In this document: in pieces, positions 1 to 11,689 of the stretch
Layout: the number at the start of each line of letters is the position of its first letter
How positions within the stretch are numbered: position 1 is the first letter of the stretch
From: Euptelea pleiosperma
Lineage: Eukaryota; Streptophyta; Magnoliopsida; Ranunculales; Eupteleaceae
Length of the DNA: 64,000 nucleotides
Reading direction: 5' to 3'
Assembly (NCBI GenBank): GCA_035048495.1
Contig: CM068540.1
Span: 4,510,829-4,574,828, forward strand
Position numbers and translations under genes: made by a program
Notes under the pieces: model-generated
What the model was told of the DNA's origin: nothing
Databases searched by the model: none
Seen by the model: only the letters and a program-made list of their open reading frames with translations

Positions 1-1006
1 ATAGCTACATTTTTTCTTTTTCAACATAACCGTTGTAATTTTGGTGAAAAAATTATTGTGCTAATAATTTATTTTTAATTTCATCTCCCATTTTATAAGC
101 ATAGAAACTGTTATTTTAAAAATAAATGACATATGTAATGTTGCGACATTAAGTAAATTTATAACATCCATTATTTATTGTTATCTTTACATTTTACATA
201 ACATTACACGACAATCACTATTATATAATGGTAACTCCATCCATTATTGTTAATACGTTATAGCAACCCCTTTAAACCTTGCTTCTAAACTGCATTTTAA
301 GCTATTTTCAGCTTTATGCTATAATTTAGCAATCCTAGTATTATATATCTTTGTTCTGTCTTTAAGGTTAGGCGTAGTTAGGTGTTTCAAGAGAATGTTA
401 ATTTTGGTTTTTATTTATAAAGAATTACCATCTGATTTTTGATCATTTTTAGGTTGTAATTAATAATTTCCCACCATTATCCACTTTTTATGTTTAAATA
501 TTAGTATATCAAGCTCGATCAGGCGTTGTCTGGAGTAAGGTTTTAAATTGTCCGTTACAACGTATTATGACCGTTATAATGACCATTATAATTGTTCAAA
601 TTAGTTATGTCTGAGTTAAAAAAACTTCAATATATTAATTTTATCAAAAAAAACTTTGATAGTGGTAAAATAAACATTTTTTTACAAAAATAATGGTTTT
701 TATTTCTATTAAATGCTAAGCCTATTGTTCAGCCCAACTCGTTAATTTTTAAATCACATAACTAGGTTGGGGTATTACCATCGTAATGACCATTATTTTC
801 ATTATAATGGCATTTTAAGTCATAGTCTAGAGAACCAAGTTCATGAGCAAAACTAGTAAGTGACGGGGCAACACATCATGCCCCCCTTCCATCATTTTTG
901 TGAATAAAACCTAAACTCAAATGATTTTACTTTTGGGTAAGTTCATCATTTGTGTGAAATTCAATTAGTTATAGTTTAATTAATTTTTTTCAAAATTTTG
1001 TTGCAG
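1..1006 (+). other. Copy 1 intron 3, 3' portion
   Basis: AT-rich intron sequence that aligns by eye with 27050-27420 and 28090-28772 in copy 2 intron 3. For example, GGTTAGGCGT occurs at about 366 and 28103, and CATTTTATAAGCATA motifs are shared. This shows the tandem duplication included intron DNA. No gene or RNA seen. Confidence 0.7.
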
Positions 1007-1174
1007 GGTATGATGAAATTGTATCCGTTTTTCTAGACACAACTCTACATCTCCACACCACACGTTCTTGGGATTTCTTGGAGGCCCGATCTGGAATCCA
1101 ATCAAACCACGGATATTCGCATGTTTCTACCAACGTTTCCGCCAGTGACATCATAATCGGAGTTATAGACTCAG
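1007..1174 (+). CDS. Copy 1 exon (equivalent to exon 4): I9 end and catalytic Asp
   Basis: This 168-base exon enters and leaves in phase 1, after TTGCAG and before GTTACT. It encodes the end of the inhibitor domain ([20 protein letters not shown]) and the start of the S8 domain with catalytic Asp in IIIGVIDSG. It has exactly the same length as the exon at 28773 in copy 2. Confidence 0.93.
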
Positions 1175-3447
1175 GTTACTTTTATTTTGCTTTGTATTTT
1201 CTTCATAATGTTTTCGGTATAACATAATATAAGAGAATATTTAATAACTCGTGATCCCCCAGACCCAATGGTCTTGCAGTTCCAACATGGTGATTTATGT
1301 CTAAATTAAGTTTACAACTGTGCATAAGAATCAACAGCTTATATTTCTTATACCAGTATATTAAAAGATTTATTAAACTACTTCATCAATGATAATGGTA
1401 CTACAAGTCTATTTAATATAATGCATTGTGAGTTATCAAATCAAGACATATAATATAATTAAGAATAGATGGAAAACTGCGTTCACAAGTAACATACAAG
1501 GGAGGTCTAATGGGCGCATGAGAGAAACACTATGTAATATGCTATTCTTATACTGTAGAGAAAATAATAAATATAAATATATATGATTCCAATAAAACAA
1601 TAGCAATACGAGTATGTCAAAATTAAAACCTAACCCTTATATCTAATTAGCACAATATAGAGATGTTGTAGATAGATTTGATAATAGAGAGAAGGGAAAG
1701 ACTTTATTAGTGTGAAGGTAATAAGTTGAGGCACGAATTAGACTCTGTCGTAACGCAAAATTCGTCCACTGCACCCCGATATGTGATGTTGACAGACTTG
1801 TGGACATCCACCCTCATGATTTAACAACTTGATGGTAGGTAGCACTCCAACACTGACGATCGTAGCAAACTCAAAAACCTTGCTCTAGGGTTTTGGTACA
1901 AGAGATATTCTTTTACTTCATTTGCAAACAAATTTGGATCTCCTTTTTCTTTCCTTTTCGTTATTTGCTCTTCTATTTGCTTTTCCTTACTCATAAAGTT
2001 TTCTTCAACAATATTTTCCTTAGACAACGTTCAAATTGCCTCTTCTCATTATTTGTATTATTCTCATCAATTCAATAATTAAGTCTTCTAAAGTTATTTT
2101 TCTTTTATGTTTCGAATAATTCTTAAATTTCTTCTAAAGATGTAATTTCTTTTATAACGGATGTCGCCTGTAATATGCTCTCTACATGAATTTCATGTAT
2201 TAATACTCAAATTTCTTAGTTCTTATCTTTTCAATTTATTTCTTACTTTCTCTCTAACATTACCTATAATTATTTACTTGTTTTAAAAAAATAAAAAAAA
2301 TTAAAAAATAATTATTTAAACCATTCAAAATATGATTTCATCATTGCAAATTTTGCAATCCATGTTCTCGTTCAAAAGTATTTTGAGAATCCATTTATAA
2401 TATAGACATGTTTAAAGTGTAAGATAAAAAAACATTTTTTCATAACATCGCTTGAATATTTTCCCATTAAATTTTTTGATTTACCCATGTTATTGTGTTT
2501 TATTAGAATCAAAGCTATTCCAAAGTTCTATCTTAAGAATGTTGGCAAATTGATGAATGTTTTGATATGTTAAATAAAAGACAAAATTAATGTAAGAAAA
2601 TATAAATCCAAGAAATAAATACAAAACTATACCAATACGAAGTAAACAAGTACCAAACAAAAATATACTTGAAGAAAATGAACTTACAAGGGCTAATGTG
2701 TACGCTACATATGTTTTTCTTAAGGTAGAATTTATCCTGCTCTGTAAGTTCCCTTCAGGGCTAATAGGTTTTTGAAATCTACCCTTAAGATTCAACAACT
2801 TACAACCAGGATAGATAACACTCTAAGATCATAATTCTTAAAGAACTTGATGATTGTGCAACCCATAGAATAAATAGAAAATTAATCTCAAACAAGCATA
2901 TTGATTATGAGAGAGTGCTAAACACTTTGTATATATTTGAAAAATGTGTTTTTTAATTTTAAATTTTAAGTTTAATGTAATAACAACTATCGCCAATAGT
3001 TAATGAGACTTTTAAACAATTTCCAACACTTTATGCTTTTCTTAAATGATCTGGTCTATCATAGAGTACTAAACTTTGGTACTTCCTAATGCTACTTGTC
3101 ATACAATTTTTATTAAGTATATTCTCAATGATTAGTACTATGGTATATCCTAGAAATTGTTGATTAGGAAGAGTTGGCATCGACCCTTTTGCAAGCCACT
3201 TAGGCCCTGCTTGGTTCGCTGCACTTGGGTACATTTTGCACTTTAGTGCAAATACAATGAATTGTGTTGCAAGCACTTGCGATGTAAGTCACTTACGACT
3301 GTTTGGTTCACGCCATGTAAATAGATGCAAATGAAGTTTAGTTGATTGGTTGGTAGTGCATTGCAAATGAATGCAATGGATTATTTTATTTCTTGATTGT
3401 ACGAAGAAAAAATGCACAATAAATTATTATTGTTATCATTGTCAATT

Positions 3448-3485
<38 letters not shown>

Positions 3486-6400
3486 AATTATAATTATAAT
3501 TATTGTTATTATAATCATGGTTTAAAAAATGTCTGTTATAACGGATTTAGACCTCCCCCGTTATGTTATATACCGTTAAAACGCTTAAAAATAACGGCTG
3601 TTATTTTCGTTACAACAGACGTTATTTTCCATTTTTTCCGTTATAACGAAAATAGCGACCGTTATTTTCTGAAAATTTTTGTGAAAAAGGCCATTATTTC
3701 AGTTATTTTCCATTATTTTAATTTTTTAAAATCTGGAATTTTAAATTTCAGCGCCAATTTTTTTCATTTTTCCCATTATTTTATTTGATCGTAATTATTA
3801 TTTTTATTATTTTATTATCATTTTTATTATTATTATAGTTTTGGAGGGGAGAGCTTGGGGTTAGGGAAACCTTGACCAGCTATATTAAAAAGGGTCGAGA
3901 TCGGGGGACAACCACTTTTGACAATCATTTTGTTACCCACATAGAAGATGAATCAATGGCTGATTTTTGGTGAGGATGATCTTCTCACCATATAGATCAA
4001 CCCCGCCAAAAATCAGCACATTCTGAAATTTCTAACCCCCTCAAATGTGGTCTTCAAGTTACTCGATAAAATAGACAGTTCATAATTCTTCAACTATTCT
4101 AAACTACTCTATTGATATCTGAATGATTTGAATATTTTTGTGAGGATGATCTCTTGACCATAGAGATCATCCTCACCAAAAATCAGCCATTGATTCATCT
4201 TCTATGTGGGTATGCCAAATGGTTGTCAAAAATGGTTGTCCCCCGATCTTGACCCTATCGAAAAATAGGAAAAAAAAAAAAAAGATAATAATAATAATAA
4301 TAAATAATCATGATTGTTGTTATTATTATTATTATTGTTGTTTTTGGGAAAAAAAAAATATTGAGCTAACACAATGCACTTGCTTGCATAAGTTTTTGGG
4401 CTGCATTTCCTTGCATCTATTTTGTCAAGGAGTCTGCAAGGGCTTGTCAACCACTTGCACGGCAGTTCATTTGCACACCTCCAACCAATCACTTTCAATC
4501 CTAAAATTGTGGCAAGTGGCCTTAGTCTTAAAAACTTGACGTGACTAACATAGTATCAACACCATGAGATCATGACTCTATCAGCAACCTCTTGAATTGA
4601 GCTACTGTGATTGTTGGAACATGCAACATCCATTCAGCTAATAAGCTATGGTACGAAATCACCCTACTAGGAAAGAGATTAAAAAATTGCAGGATCTTAG
4701 TGATGCAAAATATTTTTTTTTGGTTTGTGGGTGAAGGAGGTTTTGAACTTAGGCATGGAATATCGACGTTCCTCATACAACTTTATTAAATCCAAGACTT
4801 GTCACACAAAAATATAAAATAAAGGTCCTTACCAACTAAAACTAGTAAGCATGTAATATAATTATTGAAGTAAAAAAAATTTCTTAAAACTTTTTAAAAT
4901 TTTTTCCTATTGTATCGCACCAGGGATTTGGCCGGAATTGCCGAGTTTTAACGATGAGGGACTTGGAGAGATCCCTTCAAGATGGAGAGGAGAATGCATG
5001 GAAGGATCTGACTTCAAGAAGTCTAATTGTAACAGGTAATAATGTATTAATAGTTTTACTCAACTTAGTTTTACAAAACCATTTTATTACATCTCTCTCA
5101 TTTTTCCTTATTGTAGGAAGTTGATAGGTGCTAGATACTACAATAAACAAGATGATTCTGTAGAAGAATTTGGTAGTAACAGTACCCATGCTGTGAAACG
5201 AACTGGCTCACCAAGAGATTACGATGGCCATGGGACCCATACTGCGTCTACGGCTGCAGGTTCCCCAGTTGCCAAAGCTAGCTACTACGGGCTTGCACAA
5301 GGGACAGCAAGGGGTGGTTCTCCTTCTAGTAGGCTTGCAATTTACAATGTATGTATAGGAAATTGCTCTGGTGCTGCCATACTAAAGGCTTTTGATGATG
5401 CACTTAGGGATGGAGTTGATATACTCTCGGTTTCATTAGCGGCAGGATCTGTCCCTGAAGGTGATTTCCTTACAAGCCCAATAGCCATTGGCGCATTACA
5501 TGCCAACAAAAAAGGGGTTGTGGTAAGTTGTGCAGCAGGGAATTATGGACCTAATCCATACACTGTCATAAATTCTGCTCCTTGGCTATTGACAGTCGCG
5601 GCTTCGACTATCGACAGAGTTTTCCAATCTAGTATAGTTCTCGGCAATGGGAATGTTATCCAGGTAAGTTATAAACTTATAACCAATTTGAAATAAAAAT
5701 ATGTTATCTATTCTGTTGTTAAATATGACTTGTTTAACAATTAGTTGCAAAGTTTTGCTCAAACTTTTCTATTCTTCCTTTTCTACATAGGGAACCGGTA
5801 TAAATTTCTCTAATCTCAGTCGTTCGAAACTGCTTCCTCTCGCTCTCAGGTAAGATGTTGCTGCTAACTCCTCTCTTTTGTTGGAGGCAAAGTTCAATTG
5901 TCTCTATAACATTGTATAACAGATATTGTTGCTAACAATAGAGTATTATAGTTTTTAGTGAGAAGTAAGAATGCGTAAGTTAGAAACAATTAAAGGCTTG
6001 TGTTGCATTTTTGAGTTACTAGACATGTTAAAAATAGAGTTATACCTAATAACAAAAATGAACATTTTTCCTTCCCCAAAACTCTAGCTTACATAGAAAA
6101 AAAAAAAAAAGGAATTTTTACAAACCCCCGCATGTTATCTTTGAAATTTGACATACCCCGCCTACAATTTGAAAAAGCTGACTTACCCTCCTATGACCTG
6201 GTCCTCTGTCTATGACTATTGTTGACCGAAATTGACTAACAATTTTTTTTGAAAGGACGAAAATGCCCTTTTCTTAAACCTTAGAACAAGAACATGTGGG
6301 TTTGGGCCAAAAACTAACCCAAATCAAACGGTTGTCTAGTTGGCTATGAGAATCTGATAGGTTGGTCGGCTATCCTGGTCAGTAATCTACAAGAGTCTCG

Positions 6401-9400
6401 TGGCATACCAACCACTACTGTGGCAAACAATTATAATTCCAAAATCTTGTTTTTTAAAAACGTTAAAATTTTAAATTGCTCACTGTAGTGGTGGTTGGTC
6501 ATCCATGAGACTTTGGTAGGTTGGCCACCCATCATTGGCGACTAGCTTACTGAAGCCTCGTGGCCGGCCAACCACCACTTCAATGAGCAATCTTAAGTCC
6601 AAAATCTTGTATGTTATTTTTTTTTGGGAACGTTGAGTTTAAAAATTGCTTGCCCTAGCTTGGGATTTGACCACTTGATCGATCGACTAAAACCAAATCT
6701 TTTTGGAAAAGGTCGAATGATGAGTTGTTTCTTCTCCCGTAGTCTCCTTCCTCGCAACGATTCTTCGCGGTGGTAGTTAACTGGCCATGAGACTTGGGTA
6801 GGTTGGTTGCCGGTGATGGATGGCCAACCCACTAAATCTTGTTGCCAGTCGTCCGCCATAGCCGTTTGATTTGGAATTTTGGTTTTGGCATAAACCCGCA
6901 TGTTCTTGTTCTAAGGTTGAAGAAAGGGACATTTTCGTTCGATCTTTTAAAAAAATTATTGTCAATTTGAGTCAACGTTAGTTATAAACGATTGGCCGGG
7001 TCATTGGGGATAAGTTTCCTTTTTCAAATTGTGTGTAGAGGTATCTCAAATTTCAAAGATAGCATGAGGGGGTATTTCAAAATTCCCAATAAAAGAAATA
7101 CACTACTATATCTGGGGAACAAGGTCCAATCTTAAGACCTCTTGTACTTTGGGAAATTATTAAGACCCCCTTGACTGTTGGTCAACTTCATTGACTCACA
7201 TGGAAATGCAACACACCTGTGCATCAACCAACCACTGAATCCTTAATAGAAAGACCAAAATATAGGAGTATTTTCTCTGCGTATCATAAGAAGTATTTAC
7301 ATTAGATTGCAAGTTTTCTAGGGCTGACCTGGGCTTATTTTTTTTTGACTCACAAAGTAATTGGATTGGAAATCCAAGTAAAAATAAACTTTGGCTGGGC
7401 TCATATATATCTAATAAGCTAGCCAATTATATACCTATTCTTGGGTTGGGCTTAGCCCTGGACCTTGCTACTCATGTTCTGGGCTGAGCTTGGGGGGAGC
7501 TCGCTTGAACCCGACATTAACACGCATACTTCCGATCTACTGAAGCGAGGTGTTCATGAGATGATCATTATTTTTGATACTTACATTATTGTTTCCAAAA
7601 CACAGCAATTGCTCTGAAGGGTCCTTGCAAACAAAAAAAGCCGCAGGAAAAATAGTTGTATGTATCAAAGGCCCAGAAACAAAGATATCAATTATAGGAG
7701 CCACAGCTAAAGGGTTGATTTATATCGACGAGAACGCGAAAGGGCTACCAGCGTTGACTGGTCTTTTCCCATTCTCAATAGTCGGAGCAATGGCTGGAGT
7801 TCAGATACTTGAGTACATTCTCTCTACCAAGTAAGCATTAGTATCAATCAGTTCTGTTTGGAAGGCCCATCTTTCTGCATGAAATTTTTTTTTCAAGAAT
7901 ACATTTTCTTGGTGCAAAAAAATGGTTATTCAAACAGACCCTTCAGATCAAAGTCAAACTTTTTTTTTTTACTTCTTTTATCATGGAGAGAAATCAAATA
8001 GATCTAACGATTCAGATCAAATAAATGTTTTTTTTACTCCGGTGAAGCAGAAATCCAACGGCCACTATTCTCCCAACTGTGGATGTGAGTAGCTTTAGAC
8101 CTGCACCCGTTGTTGCGCCTTTCTCATCCCGAGGACCAGGAGTGCTCACAGAAAACATTATCAAGGTTTCTCTCTCACCTACTTGCCTGCTACATCAATA
8201 TATCTAAATGCACACATACCTATAAATTTAGGATCAATTTAACTGTGGACGATCGGATTCAAGAGATCCAGAGTCCACGTGGCAAAGACTTCATGGCATT
8301 CTATTCTTACTAATAGGATGACTAATGGACATGGGGCCTACATGCATATGAGTTAATGACTAATTTTTTGGTGATCATCTCAACATGGATATCAACCACA
8401 CATTTGCAGCCTTGTGAAAAGTGGATTGAAAATTGAAATATTTGGACCATCCATTGTCACCTTTAAATTTGGGTCCATATTTGATATGGTTAGAAGTTTT
8501 AAAAATTACTGATTTTTTGTGAGGATGATCTCAATGGTAGAGATTATCCTCACAAAAATCAGCTCTTAACTCATCTGCATATGGCCCCCACGTCCATTAG
8601 TAATCTTAGTAAGAATAGCATGATATATATGGGGCTGGGATACATCGAATCATGTTATTCTTACTATTAAATGACCAAAGGACGTGGAGCCCACATGAAG
8701 ATGAGTTAAGAGCTGATATTTTGTGAGGATGATCTCCTCACAAAAAAATCAGTAATTTAATCGTGAAAATGGATGGTCCAAAATTTTTTAACTTGCAATC
8801 CACTTTTAACAAGGCTACAAACATTAGAATGGGCTGATTTTTTGTGAGATTGATATCCATGTTGAGAAGAATATCATCACAAAAATTAGCCCTTAACTCA
8901 TTTGTATGTGGGCCCACAACCATTATTCATTGTACTAGTAAGAATAACATGAGCAAACATATCCCCGTTTTGTTTGGATGGGTTTCAAAATTTAAACTTT
9001 TGAAAAGTTAAAAACTAACTTAAAGCTGAAGCTAAATTTTTAGCATTTAACTTCTAAAAGAAATGAGTTCTCAAAAATTAGAACTCCTCCAAACGCTTTT
9101 AATTTCTATGACTTTTCTAGAGGTCAAAAATCAACTAGTAACTTTTACTACATGTAGAAGTGCTTTTATTTCTAGTTCCCAAACACCCCCTAAGACGATA
9201 GGGGCTATGCCAGTGTTTAATGAATGCCCCGTAAGTTTTGAAGAATAAAGAACATTATGATTTTCAATGTGTCTAGATGGAACCCACTTAATAGTTAACA
9301 CTGCCTTGTATTAATCTAATAATAATCCATCATGCAGCCCGATGTAACAGCTCCAGGTGGTGGCATACTAGCAGCAATGATCCCTAAGAATGGGACCATT

Positions 9401-10616
9401 CCAATTGGGAAGAAGCAGTCAGAGTTTGGTGTACTCTATGGAACATCCATGGCTTGCCCTCATGTTTCTGGTGCCGCCGCCGTCGTTAAATCAGTACACC
9501 GTGATTGGACCCCTTCAATGATTAAATCAGCCCTTATGACTACAGGTGATCAATGTCGTTTTCATTAAATATTTGTAGGGGGTATTTACTCTTTTTCAGT
9601 TATGCTATCCTTTAAATTACTTATATGTGTTTTATATTTTGTTAAGCTCCCCCTTTTTTTACCCATCTCGAGAGTTGTGTTCTCGGCTGCTCAACTGGCA
9701 TCACCCATTGGATTCGTGGATTCCAAGAACACAACCCCCGAGAGGGATCAAAAAAAGGGCGGCTCTTGAACCTAAGCCTAATGTTTAACTTCAATAGTAC
9801 AAGCCTCTACCATACATGGTGGCATCTTAAGTGACCGACTTCTGGATCCCATCTAAAAGATCTGCTAGACCAAAAGTTAGTCCCAATGAATGATCTTAAC
9901 CAATTGTATTCGTTTTTTGACGGCTAAAAACACAAGCGGAGTTGGTCTTCCGTTTCTCGTTTGCTCAAAGAGGATCTCTCACATGAGCCCATAGATTAAT
10001 AAGAATTTGCACATTAATTTGTGTTTAGTAATCTTCTTAAAGTGCTTTCTTTTGTATTTTATGCGCAGCAAACACATTTGACAACGTGGGGAGGCCCATA
10101 ACAAACAGCTCAGATGGGTTTGCAAGTCCACATGATATTGGGGCAGGAGAAATGAACCCACTTAAAGCCCTTCATCCAGGACTAGTGTATGAAACCATGA
10201 TGACAGATTATATGTATTTTCTTTGTTATTATGGATATCCAAACAAAATTGTACGGCTTTTAAGTGAAGATAACAACATAAGCTGCCCAAAAAAGTCCTC
10301 TCATGCCCTCATCTCCAATCTCAATTACCCTTCCATCTCCATTAGCAAGCTCAAGGGAGTTGGTCAGACGATCAAGAGAACTGTAACCAATGTGGGACCG
10401 GTAAATTCGACGTACATTGTGAAAGTAGACTCCCCACCTGGTTTGGTGGTCAAGGTGTTGCCGAAGAGGCTCACGTTCTCAGTGGATTCCAAGAGGGCAT
10501 CTTTCAAGGTCTCATTTTATGGAAAGAGTGCATCGAAGGGGTACCAGTTTGGGTCTGTGACATGGTCTGATGGCCTGCATTTTGTTCGCTCAGTGTTTGC
10601 AGTGAATGTGGTATAA
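1007..10616 (+). CDS. Subtilisin-like serine protease, copy 1 (5' end outside window)
   Basis: Secreted plant subtilase (S8A) expected to cleave proteins in the cell wall space. Eight exons are visible: 1007-1174, 4924-5035, 5117-5663, 5791-5849, 7606-7830, 8051-8165, 9338-9545 and 10069-10616. They join in frame to 660 residues, all introns being GT..AG. Seen directly: catalytic Asp in GVIDSG (codon 1168-1170), His in DGHGTHTAS (5229-5231), oxyanion Asn in AAGNYGP (5541-5543), Ser in [11 protein letters not shown] (9446-9448), a PA-type segment in the 7606 exon, and a C-terminal fibronectin-III-like domain ([15 protein letters not shown]). The signal peptide and most of the inhibitor I9 domain are missing. 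In copy 2 those exons lie more than 9 kb upstream of the equivalent exon, so they are probably left of base 1. The pattern ([24 protein letters not shown]) resembles the SBT5.2/CO2-response group; the subgroup is inference. No frameshift or stop was found, so this copy looks functional. Confidence 0.93.
1175..3518 (+). other. Copy 1 intron 4, first half
   Basis: No coding signal. The stretch 1500-1860 aligns with 29280-29640 in copy 2 intron 4. About 3190-3400 has a hAT-like look (GGCCCTGCTTGGTTC) with a possible inverted partner near 4372-4520. A TTA microsatellite lies near 3447-3480. Confidence 0.5.
3519..3850. mobile_element. AACGG/CCGTT palindrome-rich element, truncated copy
   Basis: Starts GGTTTAAAAAATG and contains CCTCCCCCGTTATGTTATA and repeated CCGTTATTTTC blocks shared with 12296-12612 and 15060-15775. 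It is non-coding. It has the layout of a non-autonomous DNA transposon family; the superfamily is not established. Confidence 0.5.
3891..4256. mobile_element. Foldback MITE with about 85-base terminal inverted repeats
   Basis: The left end AGGGTCGAGATCGGGGGACA and right end (read on the - strand) AGGGTCAAGATCGGGGGACA are near-identical. Homology continues through AGATGAATCAATGGCTGATT into the arms. A second copy is at 27440-27792. No coding capacity. It sits inside copy 1 intron 4. Confidence 0.85.
4924..5035 (+). CDS. Copy 1 exon (equivalent to exon 5)
   Basis: This 112-base exon, phase 1 to phase 2, encodes [20 protein letters not shown] and the following CMEGSDF..SNCN segment, a hallmark stretch of plant subtilases. 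The donor is AACAG/GTAATA. The paralogous exon at 35372 has the same length. Confidence 0.93.
5117..5663 (+). CDS. Copy 1 exon (equivalent to exon 6): catalytic His and oxyanion Asn
   Basis: This 547-base exon runs from KLIGARYYN to GNGNVIQ. It includes [13 protein letters not shown] (His) and [12 protein letters not shown] (Asn). The frame is open throughout. It is nine bases shorter than the frame-corrected copy 2 exon because of two in-frame differences (one Val; a two-residue loop after LAIY). It is the reference that reveals the copy 2 frameshift. Confidence 0.95.
5791..5849 (+). CDS. Copy 1 exon (equivalent to exon 7)
   Basis: This short 59-base exon, phase 0 to phase 2, encodes [19 protein letters not shown]. 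The donor is CTCAG/GTAAGA. Bases just past the donor still read like subtilase coding sequence (see findings). Confidence 0.85.
6111..7086. mobile_element. MULE-like element with about 76-base inverted ends, in intron 7
   Basis: Left end GGAATTTTTACAAACCCCCG and right end (- strand) GGAATTTTGAAATACCCCCT match over about 75 bases, including TATCTTTGAAATTTGA. The interior has reiterated GTTGGTCGGCCA-type motifs and no open gene. The same element is in copy 2 intron 7 (36667 to about 37425, right end eroded), so it predates the tandem duplication. Confidence 0.7.
7606..7830 (+). CDS. Copy 1 exon (equivalent to exon 8): PA-type insertion domain
   Basis: This 225-base exon follows ACACAG and begins with [20 protein letters not shown], the start of the protease-associated insert of plant subtilases. 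It ends in LEYILSTK, with the last codon split by a GTAAGC donor at 7831. Confidence 0.92.
8051..8165 (+). CDS. Copy 1 exon (equivalent to exon 9)
   Basis: This 115-base exon encodes [20 protein letters not shown] followed by [11 protein letters not shown] and ends at NIIK. The SSRGP motif precedes the catalytic Ser exon, as in other plant subtilases. Confidence 0.93.
8292..8622. mobile_element. Foldback MITE A in copy 1 intron 9
   Basis: Ends are CATGGCATTCTATTCTTAC and, on the - strand, CATGCTATTCTTACTAAG. Arms share ACTAATGGAC and ATGAGTTAA and meet near GGATGATCTC. It has no copy 2 counterpart, since that intron is 112 bases. Confidence 0.8.
8651..8951. mobile_element. Foldback MITE B in copy 1 intron 9
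   Basis: Same family as the element 28 bases upstream. CATGTTATTCTTACTATTAA starts it and TAGTAAGAATAACATG ends it. The arms run through GTGGAGCCCACATG and CCCTTAACTCATTTG. Two adjacent copies explain most of the 1.06-kb intron length difference from copy 2. Confidence 0.8.
9338..9545 (+). CDS. Copy 1 exon (equivalent to exon 10): catalytic Ser
   Basis: This 208-base exon encodes [17 protein letters not shown], then [11 protein letters not shown] with catalytic Ser at codon 9446-9448, then [14 protein letters not shown]. It has two more codons than the copy 2 exon in the loop before the Ser motif. Confidence 0.95.
10069..10616 (+). CDS. Copy 1 last exon (equivalent to exon 11): C-terminal domain and stop
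   Basis: This 548-base exon encodes the end of the S8 fold ([20 protein letters not shown]) and the fibronectin-III-like domain ([20 protein letters not shown]). It ends in VFAVNVV and TAA at 10614-10616. Its length matches copy 2 exactly. Confidence 0.95.
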
Positions 10617-10684
10617 TTTGGTAGTTACCCAACTCCAAATTATGGAGGCTTTAAGCCCTGTAGTACTAGTATGTATGGTTGCTA

Positions 10685-10690
10685 AATAAA
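10685..10690 (+). terminator. Candidate polyadenylation signal of copy 1
   Basis: AATAAA lies 69 bases after the stop codon. The flanking GGTTGCTAAATAAA context is conserved at the same distance after the copy 2 stop, which supports a shared 3' UTR. Confidence 0.6.
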
Positions 10691-11348
10691 ATTTTGCAAA
10701 GTAAGCATTTTGCATCGTAGTAAATGTTCCCTTTTGTTTGGTTAAATACCTAGAAATTTTAATACGAAGAAACCTAGAGTTATTTATTATAAAAACTTCA
10801 TTAATCACATGCAATATATGCTTACCATCACCGCTTTCATAAATCCAACACTGTGATCATTTTATTTGGAGTCATCAAGTGTTCACCATCAACGATCAGG
10901 CCTGAGGCCTGGTTCAGATGTGTAATCAATGGCCGTTATATGGTGATCCAGCAGTTTATCACAAGCAAGAGGCTGTGTTTGCTTAACATTTTCTACATAT
11001 TCCCATATGATATGTGCTAGGCATAAAACACGAAGGCTTTTGATTCGGTGGTGGGTGGGAATACTCAATCATCCCTGCTACGCCTTCCACGAAGCTTTGT
11101 TTCCCCTTCATCAATTCAATTCTTGTCTTCATCATATCTAGCTTTGAGAGTCCAATTTTCCTACAAGTTGTCTCAGTTGCTCCTCTGTGAAATCATCGAT
11201 CCGATTGCCCTACCTAAGGTACTCAGCCTCATTGTTCTTCTTGCGAACTTTAGCAATTTCATCTTCAATCTTCTTCAACCTAAGGTACTCAGGAGCTCTA
11301 TCAAATAGGTCGCACAAAGGATAAGATTACTGATTCATTCTTCAATTA
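10691..11348. other. Intergenic, possible decayed coding relic on - strand
   Basis: Mostly featureless. The minus strand from 11305 down to 11140 reads DRAPEYLRLKKIEDEIAKVR then KKNNEAEYLR, a stop, and DDFTEEQLRQLVGKLDSQ. This is a charged, coiled-coil-like relic, vaguely like linker regions of type I MADS proteins. I do not recognise it firmly. Confidence 0.25.
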
Positions 11349-11519
11349 TCTATATAACAAAACAGGGAAGTTGTCTCCCCACTTATACCCCCTCTTATCT
11401 GTTTCAACAAAGAAGGGTCAAGATCTTATCCCCCAAATGGACGGTTGATCTCAGCCACTCACACCTTATTTTGGCAAATGCTTTGTCGGGGAGTGCCGAG
11501 GGCACGGGCCACCCACTAG
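11349..11519 (+). mobile_element. Mini-Helitron copy 1
   Basis: It starts TCTATATAACAAAACAGGG after an A and ends CTAG before a T, as Helitrons do. A hairpin GTGCC-gag-GGCAC lies 11 bases before CTAG. There is no internal gene, so it is non-autonomous. It directly abuts the next copy. Confidence 0.75.
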
Positions 11520-11689
11520 TCTATATAACAAAACAGGGAAGTTGTCTCCATACTTATACCCCCTCTTATATGTTTCAACAAAGGATTGCCGAGATCTTAT
11601 CCCCCAAGTGGCTGTGGATCTCAGCCACTTCCACCTGATTTTGGTAAATGCTTTGTCAGGGAGTGTCGAGGACACGGGCCACCCACTAG
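11520..11689 (+). mobile_element. Mini-Helitron copy 2, head-to-tail with copy 1
   Basis: Starts with the T that follows the CTAG of the previous copy. Ends CTAG before T (11690). The hairpin is GTGTC-gag-GACAC, paired by compensating changes relative to copy 1. Confidence 0.75.

Noticed and set aside
4204..4539. Overlapping frames on both strands with poly-Ile/Asn/Tyr runs
   Set aside because: Produced by an ATT/AAT microsatellite inside the intron.
8110..8313. 67-codon + frame overlapping the 8051-8165 exon
   Set aside because: Out of frame with the subtilase exon and runs into the intron.
9650..9770. Inverted words GAGAGTTGTGTTCT..AGAACACAACCCCC in copy 1 intron 10 as a regulatory hairpin
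   Set aside because: Short and imperfect, not present in copy 2. Best seen as remains of a small foldback repeat.
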